From assembly GCF_000204055.1 (NCBI RefSeq), contig NW_006768774.1, forward strand, positions 1,193,819 to 1,257,818: a DNA stretch of 64,000 bases, in the 5' to 3' direction. Below are positions 34,554 to 49,574 of the stretch, one piece after another (position 1 is the stretch's first letter; the number at the start of each line of letters is the position of its first letter). Under the pieces are notes generated by a model. That model was not told the DNA's origin, did not search any database, and worked only from the letters and a program-made list of their open reading frames with translations. The translations under genes were made by a program, and so were the position numbers. Source of the DNA: Melampsora larici-populina 98AG31. Lineage: Eukaryota; Basidiomycota; Pucciniomycetes; Pucciniales; Melampsoraceae.

Positions 34554-34958
34554 TAGGGGGTGTCAAGTTTGTTTTTTTTACGGTTTTTACCGTAAAAATT
34601 CTCTCCCGCTGTAGCATAAATTTACACAAATTTTATGCAAACGGGAGAGGATTTATGTATCCCGTTTGCGTAAAACGTAAACAATTTATGCTTACAACAT
34701 TTGATCAAAGAGCTCGCCTTGACCGATTCGCTCTGAGACACAGTGGGCTTAATAGTGGATGCCAGGACAACCTTGCATCCTTTTACCAGCAGTTTTCACC
34801 TCACCAGGTGGATGATCGAGGCCAAAATGTAAAAAAACCTCAATCATGGTTTAGCAGTTATTAAACAACCACGGCTAAGTTTTTTTTGAGTTATAACATA
34901 CAAACTTAGCCGTTTCATAGTTTTTTTTGTTATAAAAAATCAAACTTGACACCCCCTA
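34554..34958. mobile_element. 405-bp MITE with perfect 18-bp inverted ends
   Basis: The left end TAGGGGGTGTCAAGTTTG is the exact reverse complement of the right end CAAACTTGACACCCCCTA. The TA at each tip could be the target duplication. Internally there is TTTTTACGGTTTTTACCGTAAAAA-type dyad symmetry, and a segment (about 34770-34830) that matches the reverse complement of about 57420-57510 in another copy. It is noncoding. Confidence 0.85.
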
Positions 34959-35416
34959 TTGTGTAGCTCAACTACTCCTTTATGAATTCACACTCCTTCA
35001 CACCTTATTTTCTTTCCTCATGTTGGTGTATCAGTATATTGTTATGTGGCATTGATCCTTAGTTGGTACATTTTACAACAACAATTTATAAACACCCAAT
35101 AGCAATTCCAATTGCAAAACAAGAAGACCATGTGAGCTGTTTGACAGAATGAAGTTTGGTTTTGGCACCAGGAGGCCACCAATATTTCCCACAAGTAGCA
35201 ACCATGGTGATTTCTGCCCCTTTGGAAATCCAACAATTTCCCAATTCTAGCCCATTGTGGAAAAAACAGCTTGGACACAGTGTGGATATGAGTGTTTTAA
35301 AGACATGAGTCACCAGCCAAAATTAGTGGTGGTTTGTCAAGGCCATAACGTTCACCAGGGACCGGGGTATGTGGTGTGCTAGAAACTAGAAATCAGTGCT
35401 AATTTTGTTTGGTTTG
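34959..35416. other. No gene recognised
   Basis: Intergenic or decayed repeat; only short frames without motifs. Confidence 0.35.
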
Positions 35417-35913
35417 TTTGGTGCCTGAGTGCATCTAGAAAGTGCTACTTGTGAATTTGTTCTCCTCTTTCTGCCTGGTTTTTCTTGAGCCAAAGGCTTG
35501 AAGTGTTGGAATACATACAATGTTATCTTTAGAATCACTACATATTCCCTAAGTTCTTAATTCCTCACTGTGCATTCCCTAGAGTCAGACTGTTATCTTT
35601 GATGTGCTTTCCCATCTACACTTCATGACTTTTTCCCATTGTTTCCTCTCTACTGATCTTGTGATTTTTTGTCTCATGAATGAGTATTACATACTTATTA
35701 CAAAAGTACACTTGTATAATACCCTGCCTAGAGCTGCATCAGGAAAGGCATCTTTTCTTCACCCCTTCCATTTCCTATATTACGTGCTCTAGGTAGGTCT
35801 TTTCTCTTGATAGTTATTCATGACTCGTATGATTGCAACTTCCCACCAAAGGCACAACATGGTGAGAGACTTCTATTGTAGCTATGTGGGTAAGAGAACA
35901 CTAGGTGCACATG

Positions 35914-36208
35914 TGAGAAAGTCTTGGAACACGGTATGAGCGGGAAAAACAAATATGTTCAGAGTCCTATCTTGGGTCTGATAAAGATAACAACTAAGAA
36001 CATAAGAAATTAACATGAGTCAGAGAAGGTCACAAAGATAAAGAATAAAGAATAAAGAAATCAGTCACTCACAGTCTTCTTTTCATTGATGGGGAAAAGA
36101 AGACTGATGATGATAAATCAATGTTGTATATATATGTAGAAAGATTGGGGTAGATGTGCTATAAGCATAATCTACAGAAAGTATGCTTGTGTCGATTGAA
36201 TCTCAACA
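35914..36208. mobile_element. Solo LTR, 295 bp, with ACATG target duplication
   Basis: The insert starts TGAGAAAGTCTTGGAACACG and ends GATTGAATCTCAACA, so it has TG..CA termini. It is flanked by ACATG at 35909-35913 and 36209-36213. The related copy at 2302-2306 has a single ACATG and no insert. Inside is a perfect 13-bp hairpin, CAGTCTTCTTTTC / GAAAAGAAGACTG (36072-36084, 36094-36106). No internal region is attached, as expected after LTR-LTR recombination. Confidence 0.85.
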
Positions 36209-36231
36209 ACATGTAACACTACATACACGGC

Positions 36232-36536
36232 TAGGGCTGTGACCCGGACCTGGCCCTGCCCGGCCGGCTCTGCCTGACAACTTTTGCAGAGCTGAAGGTA
36301 CGCACCCCGGGGCATTCAAATTTGGCTTGATGACAGTTGAATATGGCCCTGTGGGTGCCTCAGGCGGCTCAGGCGCCCGGTCCGGCCGGGGCGCCAACCC
36401 TTTTTTTGCCAAAAAACACTAGTCTCCTACCGACCCTGGTTGGCCCTGTGCAGATTCCAGAGGTCATCAGGTACACTCAGGGCTCAATGTAACCCCGGGG
36501 CCGGCCCTGAACTCACAGGGCTGGGTCACAGCCCTA
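36232..36536. mobile_element. 305-bp hAT-type MITE with 8-bp target duplication
   Basis: The ends TAGGGCTGTGACCC and GGGTCACAGCCCTA are perfect inverted repeats of 14 bp. They are flanked by TACACGGC (36224-36231) and TACACGAC (36537-36544), an 8-bp duplication with one difference. The paralogous empty site at about 2313-2320 reads TACACGAC. The element is GC-rich (CCGGCC-rich) and noncoding. Eight-base duplications and TAGGG ends fit hAT mobilisation. Confidence 0.9.
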
Positions 36537-37390
36537 TACACGACAGAGTTGGGTGGCTCAAAGATACAGAGAGCAAGAGGGAAAATTTTCCCTTCCCTCT
36601 GCTGTGATCTTCTTGTGCACCTAAGTTGTAGATTAGAGAAATTAAGCTTGTCAAGTTGCTTACAATCTTATAGATTAATTCTTCAAACCACCATCCCTAG
36701 GCTAGGACTTCAGATTTCCAGTACCTTTTCAGGAAATTTAAGTTGTCTAGATCACGGAACAGACCAGGTCTCAGACCACTCAGGGCCTCAAACATAGGCC
36801 CTGGGGTGGCCCTGGTATATTTCCAGGCTTGTGAACCCCCCACACTATTCTCAACTTAGGCAATACTAGGTTAGGATAGCATAAGGCTGAGAAGGACATA
36901 TAGACAGATAACATGTAATCTAGATATATGTGAAATAGAATAACTTGTAATCCAAGATCTTATCCTCAGAGCACAGATATAAATGCTTATAGATCACCCT
37001 TTTGATTTCCTATATTGTGTGCTCTAGTTTGTTGCAACATAACAATGTTGAATGTGATTTGTTTAGTCTAAAGTACCTTATTGACAATGGCTTTGAAGTC
37101 TTTCATTCAATACTCAAGACTTATTCTTGTTCTTTTGTGGTTATTTTTTTGTGGTCTTCATTCACCATGTGCGTGTGGTGTTTGCCAACTGATGAGCACA
37201 CACAGGTCACCTTTGTGCCTCAAAGGTAGTCTGTGTGCCCTTGTTGTCAAGAGATTGCCACAAGGTCATGGTGATTCTTCCTCTTCTCAGCTCAGCTTTC
37301 ACCCAGTACTGAAAGAGTTCTACACTGGGAAAAGTCAAACAGGAATCATCACTCAGCAAATTGTGCTCCCATCAACTCATCCTTGACTAC

Positions 37391-38136
37391 CACCGGCACT
37401 AGTGTACCAAGCATCATACTCGCATTGAAGACAAAATTGTCAAAAGACATAGCATATTTATCACAAAGAACTCATTCCATGGTGCTAACATTTTGTCTGT
37501 TGGAAATGAACAGATCCTTTGACTGTGGGTCACCAACAGGCTATTCAGCATGAATCAATTTTGCTGCATGAATTGCCTCTTTGAACTTGAAGCAAATCAG
37601 GAGGCACAATCCCAGCAACATCTAATCAAGAAGTCAAATTTATCAAAGTCAACCCTGCTAAAGATGCCCCAATCTTGTACAAACATGCACACCTTGACTT
37701 TAGCTCTTCACCTATAAATCCACAATTGGTTTCAGTGAGGGTTTTGGACATTTTCAAATTTTCCTCATGTCAAACACACCTGATGAACTCTTGAACGGCT
37801 GTAAGTAAAACCTGGAGTGTAAAATTTCAGAGACCGGTTTGGAATCAAACCGGGCTGCGAACAGGGCCGCCCGGATTACTATCCGAGATGCGGGCTTTGG
37901 ATCTTACTCAATGAGATCGACCAGCTGATTACTTTGTGATGACTCTATAGTTATAGTGATAGATAGATAGTCACTATAATTAAACGAAAAGCTCTCTTCT
38001 AATCAATCAATAATACATTCAAGCTGTCCATGGACCTTGAACCTTGCTCATCATCATTTCAATCCGATCCAAGATCTTATCACTCTGGTTCAAACAATCT
38101 TCAAATCATCAAGAGCTGTTTTAAAATCTTGAAGCG
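37391..38136. other. Intergenic upstream of TSC1 homologue
   Basis: No gene. A dyad, TTATAGTGA-tagatagatag-TCACTATAA, lies at 37950-37978. The segment just before the ATG at 38137 is CT/AT-mixed and presumably 5' UTR and promoter. Confidence 0.45.
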
Positions 38137-41100
38137 ATGAGTACATCAGGACTTAAAGATTTAACTTCGATTCTCAAAACTTATTTTTCACCTATCCGAT
38201 CATCAAAACATGGAAGACGAACTGGTTCAAATCGAGATAGCAATGTGTTGATTAGTAGAGAAGAGGATTTGATGTCAAAAGCTGAGTTGTTAGTCACTCA
38301 ACTTGGACAGGATGAACCCAATCAAATCATTAATGTTAGTCATGGATCAAGTGGTAATACCGTTGGTGTGACTATAACTTCAACTGAGCAAGCCTTACGA
38401 GAAAAGACGATGAAAGGATTGATGGGATCGTTAATGGAACTTGGACAAGAATTGATGAATGAAACTGATCAAATTGAAAAGGATGAAGACGAAGATGAAC
38501 GATATAGATTATCATCCACTTTATTAGTAGTCTTAGAACAACTTTATACGGATAAAAGGGCAAGGGAATTGGTAGTGAAGAAGTTGAAGTTTGATTTAAT
38601 GAAGTTTTGGTGGTCCAAGTTATTAAGAGCATGTTTGATTTATTATCCCGATCAACTTGAATCACAAGCCAAGTCAGCATTAGAAAACTTGATTTATAAT
38701 GAATTGATTTTAGAAGAATCAGAAGCAAAAGCAAAAGAACTCGAAAGAGAACGAGAGGAATTAGATCTAGATAGATTCAATCAAAATGAAATTCAAATGG
38801 ATGTCAATTCCAGTTCGAATTTGATAAAGAAAGAAATCGAAATCATTAAATCCAATGAGGACATCAAGATATCAGAGGAAGTCTTCAAATTATACTGCTC
38901 ATGTTCAATGAAAGGTGATGATGATCATTCCTTGTCAAAACATCAACCTAGTCATGAATCTTTACTTCAATCGATCCTTTTAAGATGGGGAAAGAAGGAA
39001 CCGATAGATTATTTCAACTTCTTAAATCCAAAGATTCAACTTTCATCGTCGGTCAATCATCCTTCCAATGCAACTCATCATCGATTAATCGCATTAACTC
39101 TTTTTATCGATATGATCACCACTTGGCCATATGCGATTCCTAAAATACTTGAAACTAACCTGATTCAAACTTTATTAGATTGCTTGATTCGATCGGATCT
39201 TAACTCTTCTTCATTTGATCCTCAACTCATTCAACTTATTATTAGATCAATTTTAGTCATCTTTCCTAGAAGTCCGACTTCTTTTGATCGATATTTGATT
39301 GAATTATTAATCGGATTTGGACAATCGGTGATATGGCTTAGTAAAGTATCAGCAGATGAAAGTTTAAGATTATCAGTTTTAGATTATTTTAATTTACTCT
39401 ATGGTCTCTTTCCTTTCCACTTTTTACAATTCTTACAAAGTCCAACTTCATTCTTGAAAAGCATTATTGAACAAAGACAAGAACAACAAATTGTCTCACC
39501 ATTATCACTTTCACCTTCACCATCAACTTCAACTCCAACTTCATCATTTCAACCTTCTTATCAGCATCATCAATATCTCAATCTCAAACTCGATCACAAT
39601 CTAATCAAGCAATTCACTATCGTTTGAGTCCTGACTTTGTTTTATTCTTTTGATGTCTTCAACTTATTCCTTGACCTCTTACACTCTGACCTTTCTTCTT
39701 ACTCTTTGCTCTCCAAGCCACTTTTGATTCAACACAGACTATGTCCAGCTCTCATCGAATCAAATTTATCCACCGAACGCACTCACATTGCCAACCAACT
39801 CAAATTATTCGAATCAGCTGAATTGATTCAAAAATGCGAACAGAACCTGATCATCAGTTCATTAATCAATCATCAACTCTCCAACCCACCACTTGATTCA
39901 CTTTCACAGGCTATCAAACATACCCTTGGTTTAGATCCAACACCGAGTCGAACAAGAACAACATCGTTACCCGCTGATTTGAAGTCGTCAAATCACCCAG
40001 CATCTTCGCAGCCTATCAAACCTATCAATCAACTATGTCAGAGATCTAATCAGGAACTCAGGACTCAAACCCTGATCCTCAAATCTCAGCTGAATATTGA
40101 GCTTTACCTTAAGCAACAACATCTTCAACAAATGGGAACTCTACACAAGCAAAATATCTTGGAAACTGGTTTAGAAGCCGAGATCTCCAACTTGGTTTAG
40201 TCTTTTTGCACTTTTTCTACGGCTCTCAAATGATATAGAATGGCAGAACTAATCTACATGTCAATGTGAAAAACAAAACAGCATACAATCAATCGAGAGC
40301 TAAGAAGGAAGCTAGAAATTATAGAACAAGCGGATTCCAACAAATTAGAGCAAGATCTCAAACATAAGACAAACACAAACAATTATCATCAATTGATTAA
40401 AGATCGTACAGCGCGTTACAGGGAAGAGAAAATCGAACTGAGTGAAGAAAAGAAACAACTCTTGAATAAGATCAATGTGCTTGAGAATCTACTTGAGTGT
40501 CAAAGTAATGAGTTGAAAAAGGTTGAAACTGAGTATGTGGGTTTTTCTGTTCTCCCTCCACTTTGACTGAAGAAATCGGAGAATTAAAGTTCAGATTGAT
40601 GATGTTTTCGATCGCACTTGTTATTTGATTCAGGGCGCATGGGTTGAGGAATGAACTGAAATTGACTGAACCTAAGTTAGAAAGTTTGGATGAGCTACAG
40701 GCAAAGAATGAAGCATTGACTAAGGCCTTGTTGACTTGGTATTTTCTTGCCACTCTCGTTTATCTTGTATATGTAAAACTGACGCCAAAATTTCTTTTTA
40801 TCTACATTTTCTACGTGAAACAAAGGGATGATGATTTACGAAGGTTCAGAGAATCACGAAAACAGATTGATGTTTTGAGAGGTGAGTGGAAAAAGTTTGA
40901 GTCTTTAGCAAATCGAGCCGAACTCGATAATCAAGCACTCAAGCTTCAACTCAAGTAAGCGATTTCCTTGTATGCCTTTTCGTATGAAAACATCATACAC
41001 TTCTGACCTTCTCCTTTCTATGTCTGCTTAGACAACAATCCGAACAGAACCAACGTCTAGAAGCCTTACTAGAAGCCACGAAATCCAAAAATGAACAAGA

Positions 41101-41269
41101 AAAGACCAAACCAGATCGAATTGATAGAGAAGTGATTGAGAATTTGGAAGAAGAATTAAGGTTAAGTGAAGAAAAGAACTTGAAATTACAAATCGAATTA
41201 CATGATTTGAAAACCCAAAGAAGAGAGTCTAGGGAAGTAGAAGAAGATCGATCACCGGACATCGTTTAA
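38137..41269 (+). CDS. TSC1: Hamartin (TSC1) homologue
   Basis: Six exons are predicted: 38137-39621, 39718-40194, 40282-40532, 40634-40738, 40826-40954 and 41032-41269, giving 894 residues with all phases consistent. The N-terminal half is helical and ends with the hamartin signature LDYFNLLYGLFPFHFLQFLQ (about residues 415-434). After the first intron come PLLIQHRLCPALIESNLSTE and ESAELIQKCEQ, matching the region that follows that signature in hamartin. The C-terminal third is a long coiled coil (LKQQHLQQMGTLHKQNILE, LRRKLEIIEQADSNKLEQDL, LEEELRLSEEKNLKLQIEL). Hamartin stabilises tuberin (TSC2), the Rheb GAP that restrains TORC1. Donors GTTTGA and GTTTAG are unusual but forced by the frame. 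Animal TSC1 is longer. Confidence 0.85.
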
Positions 41270-44344
<3,075 letters not shown>

Positions 44345-46521
44345 GATCAACTTGATGTAGGAAAAGGCTTGGAAACTTTCATTGAACATGACAAAGTACT
44401 TTCAAAAGCGACGATTTTCTAGGTCAAATCTTGAAACTTGGAATCATTACATGAGTCATCAATAAGCGTTAAAGCTCTGGGATCTATCATCATTGGAATT
44501 TGAGAGTTTGGCTTTTTAATGAAGGTGACGTTGGATTCCATTTTTTTGTGGATGTTGACAATGGATTGTTCCCAGATCCCTTTACCAATTGCCCCCATTA
44601 TCTTGTTATACAAGTTGTATCACACAGAGGAAAACAATGGGATGGTATGGTGATTCATGAAACCCTGAGGGCTGAAAGAGTTTTTGATCATACACTGTTT
44701 TTGTCTTTGATCAAATAACATTGCCGAACACCTTGGACTAGGAGCGAGCTTCTAGAAACGAGAATAGGTAACATGTGTTGTAACCTGTGAAAGAGTCCCG
44801 GCGAACATTGAGAGATCATTCTCTTCGTAATTGATCTGCACAGCGTGCTCTTTACCATTTCCCAAAAATCATAGATTGATCTCTTTACCATGGATGATGC
44901 TCTTCATTCATGATGATCTTATATATAATAGTGGACGGTCAAGTAATCTACTTCTTCCCACTTTATATTTCAGACATCTTAAGAGGAAGTTCTTAAAAAG
45001 TATTCTCTCTCTTGAAATCTTTTTCGAGTAGTATATTCATTGATCTCATTTTATTCATACATATTTTTGGGGACTGCCCGCCTCTCCCTTTTATTGTTAC
45101 TTTTTAGACCGCCCCATAGCGGACCTTTTTGATGCCTTTGAGTCTTGCAGATGTACTTAACTATTCTGTATAGTATTATCACTACATTGTAATTAGGGCT
45201 CTATGCCCCGATTCAGGCTAATCTCCTCATCGTGAGCTCCAGCTTGATTCACGTCAATACCAAACCTATTCTAATGTTTTCTACAAAAATCAAAAAGTGC
45301 TTTGACCCAAAAACAGTTTTTGGCTTTGATGGTGCATTTGGCCAAAAAGTGTTTTTGTAAGACAGTTAAATGGGCACGAATTCTTTGAAATTTACCCTCC
45401 CCTCGCTCAAGCCTCGAGCCTTTGGCGAGGGACTTTGATAAGTTTGGGCTTTGCCTTGTCTGAGATTCACAAGCCTTTCATGAATAGCAACCATAGCTGA
45501 AAAAGGCAAGCACAGAAAAAAAGAAGTCCCTTTGGAAGTGGAGGTAGTGGAGATGCAAGAAGCTGAAACAGAAGCGGATACAGGCGTTGGAAAAGGAAAA
45601 CATAAAATGAGAGGCTGGAAAGGATGGGCTTTTGTGGAAGAGGAGGAGTTGTTTAAAAATAGATTGGGAAGTTGTGTGACGTAGCCTTGACGAACGATGT
45701 GTAATCCATCGTGTTGCTTACATGCTGTGCTCATTGCCTTCGCGAATATCTCTCATTGCCATTGATCTTCGAGGATTCCTCTTTACCCTCTCAAATCATT
45801 TCTATTTGTTTACGTGGATGATCTTGAGCTCCGTTTTATTACTCAAAGTCCCTTTAGATACTCCATCAATTATCATCAAGTCATTTTGAGATCTTCTCTT
45901 TGTTTATATTCTTCGATTCATATAGGATTTTCGTCCTCATATAGGATTTTCGTCCCACCACATATCTCCCTCTCTTACATAACTTGTATTACTTTTTAGT
46001 TTGCCCCATAGTGGACCTTATCGTCTTTGAGTCAGTTGCCCTGTAGTTAGGTTCTATTCTGTTATAGATTTCTCTCTCATTGCAGCTATGTAGGGCTCTA
46101 TGCCCCGATTCTGGCTAAAACCACCATCGTGAGTTTAGCTCGGCTCACTCGGACTCCCAAACCTGTTCTAATGTATGTAAAAAAGAATGTCTCGGGGAAA
46201 GTGGAGTTTTACGAATATCACGATTCCCGAAAATTGATGTTCGGAAAAATCTTACGACCATGGGGAATATATTCTCACCCTGCATGTGTGTACACTTTTA
46301 TTTGTGGGGGGTGTAAGGTAGTAAAGAGCTGAAGATGATTTGAAAGCTTTCCCTGTTAATAATAAAGAGATATTCAGGGAAGTCTAAAACGATTGCAATG
46401 CAAAATGATACCTGTTAGCCTTCCTTGCAGTTCCTGACTTGATATTCTTGTTGGTTGTTTTTTGATATGATTATCTTTGTTTTTCTTCGACAATGATAAC
46501 CTATTATGTTATTTTTGCTGC
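44345..46521. repeat. Intergenic with a divergent direct-repeat pair
   Basis: About 45090-45285 and 45970-46170 are direct repeats of roughly 75% similarity. They share TTACTTTTTAG, GCCCCATAGYGGACCTT, GGGCTCTATGCCCCGATTC, CATCGTGAG and CAAACCTRTTCTAATGT. Between them 45285-45360 resembles the AAAAGTGCTTTTGG MITE interior. No gene is supported; frames at 45734-45366 (-) and 46129-46332 (+) have no motifs. Confidence 0.55.
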
Positions 46522-49500
46522 CTATTTGACCTTTGGCTCAATGCGAGAGTACTGGGGAACTGGATTGATGATTGAACCTGTGGATATGGGCCCAACATCA
46601 CTTGCGAGAAGTTTGTCTAGTTCTCTCCTGAACATCAAGATCCTATCGGATAACGACTCCATTGCAGACCAATGTACGACATTGATTTCTTCTAATGCTC
46701 TTTTTTCCAGAAGCTCAAAATCTTGAATTGCTGTTTGGAGCATGTGGTCCACTTGGTTCAAGCAGAACTTCCAAAGGTAGCACTGCAGTCACGAAAAGAC
46801 ATCAAACGTTCACGTAAGCCAAAGATTCATACAAGATCAGATGAACACAATTAGTAGATTAGAAAATGTTTTTAACAAACGTGACGCAAGATATATCGAG
46901 ACATTGAGAAGCCGAATTGTTCCTTTGCAAGTGATATTATGTCTTTGTTTGCTTTGATCATTCTTTTGATGAAATCAGATCGTTCAGAAAATATCATAGC
47001 TGAAAACTCCAATAATGGTCTTTTATTCAAAAGCTCGTCGTACAAATCTAAAAATCTCTCCAAGCGTTTTCCAAATTCTCCTTGCGTTTCACCAGAAAAC
47101 TTGAAACTTACTGAACGCTGATAGGATCTTTCGGGTAAAAGATGATGGGGGAAGTGATCGAGTGCTGCATCCGCTCCCCAGAACCAGTGAAGACCGGTTG
47201 GCTCTCGAGATCCTTCCTGAGACATAAATGTTAGCCTTTCTAGTAAGATCTTTGACCCTTTACCAATAGATTTCACCAGCGTCTCTGCAATGAAATCCCC
47301 AATGTCTTCGTAATCGGGACCCGGCTTTCCAATTCCCCTTGGATGAAGGGGATGAAGATCCAAGATGTGGCGCAAAGTTTTCAAAATCCTGTTTAAGGCC
47401 ATGCTATCATCTAGCAAATTGTCAAGCTAGGCGCCACCAGTTCATCATTTTCACTTTGATCAGTTCAGAATCACGTATCACAAACGAAAAAGAGCATGAT
47501 ATCACCTACAGATGAGGGTGGGAGGTTGTGGGCAAATCCCCAGGCCATAAGAGTGAAGCTAGTGCGCAGACATTTCTTGAAATCTAAGAGACTCTCTTCG
47601 AGTGCCTCAAAATCATTCAAAGTGCTTGACCGTGGGGTGTTGACGACCCTTTGTAACATTCTGATATGCGCCGGCATGTCATCTATTATGAGGACGCCTG
47701 CAACTCTCGCGCCACTTTCACTCCCCGATAGGATAACGTCGAGTACCGGAAGACAAAGAACATCGGGGTTCAAAGTATGAGCAATTTGCCTCTGATCCCA
47801 AATGTATGACATCGTCAAAGAAGCGCGAGAATCAAAATCTTACACCATGGAGTCAAAGTCCCGATGTACGTGCTTGATTTCAACAGGTTTTGATGGTTCT
47901 TTGAGACCCAAGATTGACAGTCGAAATGGAGCATGTTCATGAGCGTCCAAACTGATGGCCAAGGGATCAAGCTTTTTTCCATATTCTCGAGGAGCGATAT
48001 CTTCAACTTGTCTCATAAGTTCTTTTACATGACTTTTGAAGGACGCCAAACCGACTTCTAACAACTCTTGTTTCATCATACGTAGAAACTTTTGTGACAT
48101 ATTATACTGAGCGTGCACTACTCCGGAAGCATCTTTCAGTTGATTTATCGATTCAAGATAGATGATCGAAACTTTTTCCAAAATCTCCACGGCTTTTTTA
48201 CGACTTTCTTGCCATACCTGCCGTGAGATGAGTTTATCAATGGGCGTCAGAAGTAGTAAGGACTTGTGAACCGAATCAAGAGGAGATATGAGAATGAGCT
48301 GTGAACTAACCGAAAAAGTTGCATAGAGTCTCACGAAAGTATGTTGGCGAAGGTGATTCAATTTTTCACCCACGGTGATCAAGAGTGTCTTCAACTCCAG
48401 AAGGATTGGTACGGATTTCGAGTCTAGGTTTACCAAATCAAGCACAACGATATCCAAAATCCTTTTAGTAAGAGAAGAGATGACGGCACGTTCCTCGTAG
48501 AGCTTGTCATAAAAACCATCAAGGATCCCTGACCCTTTTGTCAAACGCCGAGTTCGGGGTGGCGGAGGTGCTTTTACCAGGTTGGGTCTAGGAAGGTATA
48601 GCCTTAGTCGGCCATGCCTCTCCGATGCGCTTCCTATGATTTCGTCACTCTTTTCCACTGGATCTATGGAATATGCATCCAGCTTAGGCGCCACAGCCTC
48701 ATTGGATAATGTATTTATACCAGGGGAAGATGAAGCAGATGCCGATTCCTTGATAGACTCCAATGATTTCGAAGAGGGAATTATATGATCGATGTGCTGT
48801 CCAGCCGCTGAGATTGTTGGTAAGGATGCTTTCTCGCTTTCTGCATCTGAGGAGACATCCAAGACAGATGTTGGAGATATCGTGGGACGCATGGGATCTT
48901 TTTGAAGAGATTTTGTTTGAACGAAGTTTGTCCCGGGAATATCCAGAAGAGAAGTTCGGAAAACCTTGCGACCAGTTGTGACAGGTCTCAATCCATTGAC
49001 TTCTTTCCGACTGAAAAGTGTGAGATCAATTCGATTCATATCTCAGTACTTCTCAAATGAAGATGCTTATATATCAAATCTTGCAAACCCAGAAGAGATC
49101 CCTCTGCTCAACATATCTGCTTCTGAGACCGAACGTCCTATCCCCGACTTCTTTTTCACGTTGCCATCTATTGTCGGAGATCTTTGGGAATCAGTAGGAT
49201 CCAATTCCCACTGATGGTATTTCAAAAGACAAGGAATGTTTACAATGGTGAGAGAAGCAAAAGACACGGAACGTCATTCTCTGGGTTTTGACCCTGCTTG
49301 AAGCTACGCAAGACAATGAATTGGTTTCATAGCTTACCAAAACTCTCTTGTTTGATGATTTGCGGTCAACTGATTGATGATCATGATTAGAATCAGAAGC
49401 TAGATTTAGGAGAGCATCATCATGGAAGTTGGACCATAAAGCTTCGATGTGGCCAACAGTGTTATGTCGCCAAAGTGGCTCGTCTGTGGCGTGTATCAGT

Positions 49501-49574
49501 AGCCCTGACTTGCAAAAACGAAAGATGAAGAACGAGATCGTCCATGAAGCTAAAATCCCATGTTGTGAGATCAT
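46522..49574 (-). CDS. 866-residue protein of unknown function
   Basis: Six exons are predicted: 49574-49338, 49210-49089, 49010-47846, 47791-47506, 47410-46881 and 46782-46522. Every junction keeps the frame, which is the main evidence that this is one gene. The N-terminus MISQHGILASWTISFFIFRF is hydrophobic and could be a signal peptide or anchor. Residues about 120-260 are Ser/Pro/Glu-rich and probably disordered, ending in basic-proline sequence PRPNLVKAPPPPRTRRLTKG. The remainder is predominantly helical, with patterns such as LTKRILDIVVLDLVNLDSKS, LLELKTLLITVGEKLNHLRQ, FEALEESLLDFKKCLRTS and SEDIGD-type acidic turns. It ends RIEPKVK. I recognise no catalytic motif or named domain. It is probably lineage-specific, possibly membrane-anchored or secreted. 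Confidence 0.7.

Larger units (their letters stand above)
35417..37390. repeat. Second copy of the dispersed repeat, with nested insertions
   Basis: 35417-35505 matches 508-605, 35844-36985 matches 2228-2490 plus 9803-10100, and 37081-37330 matches 656-800 (copia gag-like). Two younger insertions sit inside it, at 35914-36208 and 36232-36536. The inner block is bracketed by a 22-bp near-repeat, TTTCCTATATTACGTGCTCT.. (35771-35792) and TTTCCTATATTGTGTGCTCT.. (37006-37027), which differ at two bases. Confidence 0.65.

Noticed and set aside
35914..36208. Possible promoter or noncoding RNA because of the internal 13-bp hairpin
   Set aside because: TG..CA ends and ACATG duplication explain it as a solo LTR.
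37825..37900. GC-rich stretch with CGGTTTG..CAAACCG dyads resembling a tRNA
   Set aside because: No T-loop consensus, acceptor stem or D arm; stems do not assemble into a tRNA.
39622..39717. In-frame TGA at 39625 taken as evidence that the hamartin-like gene is two genes or a pseudogene
   Set aside because: Removing 39622-39717 as an intron restores phase and joins sequences that are contiguous in hamartin.
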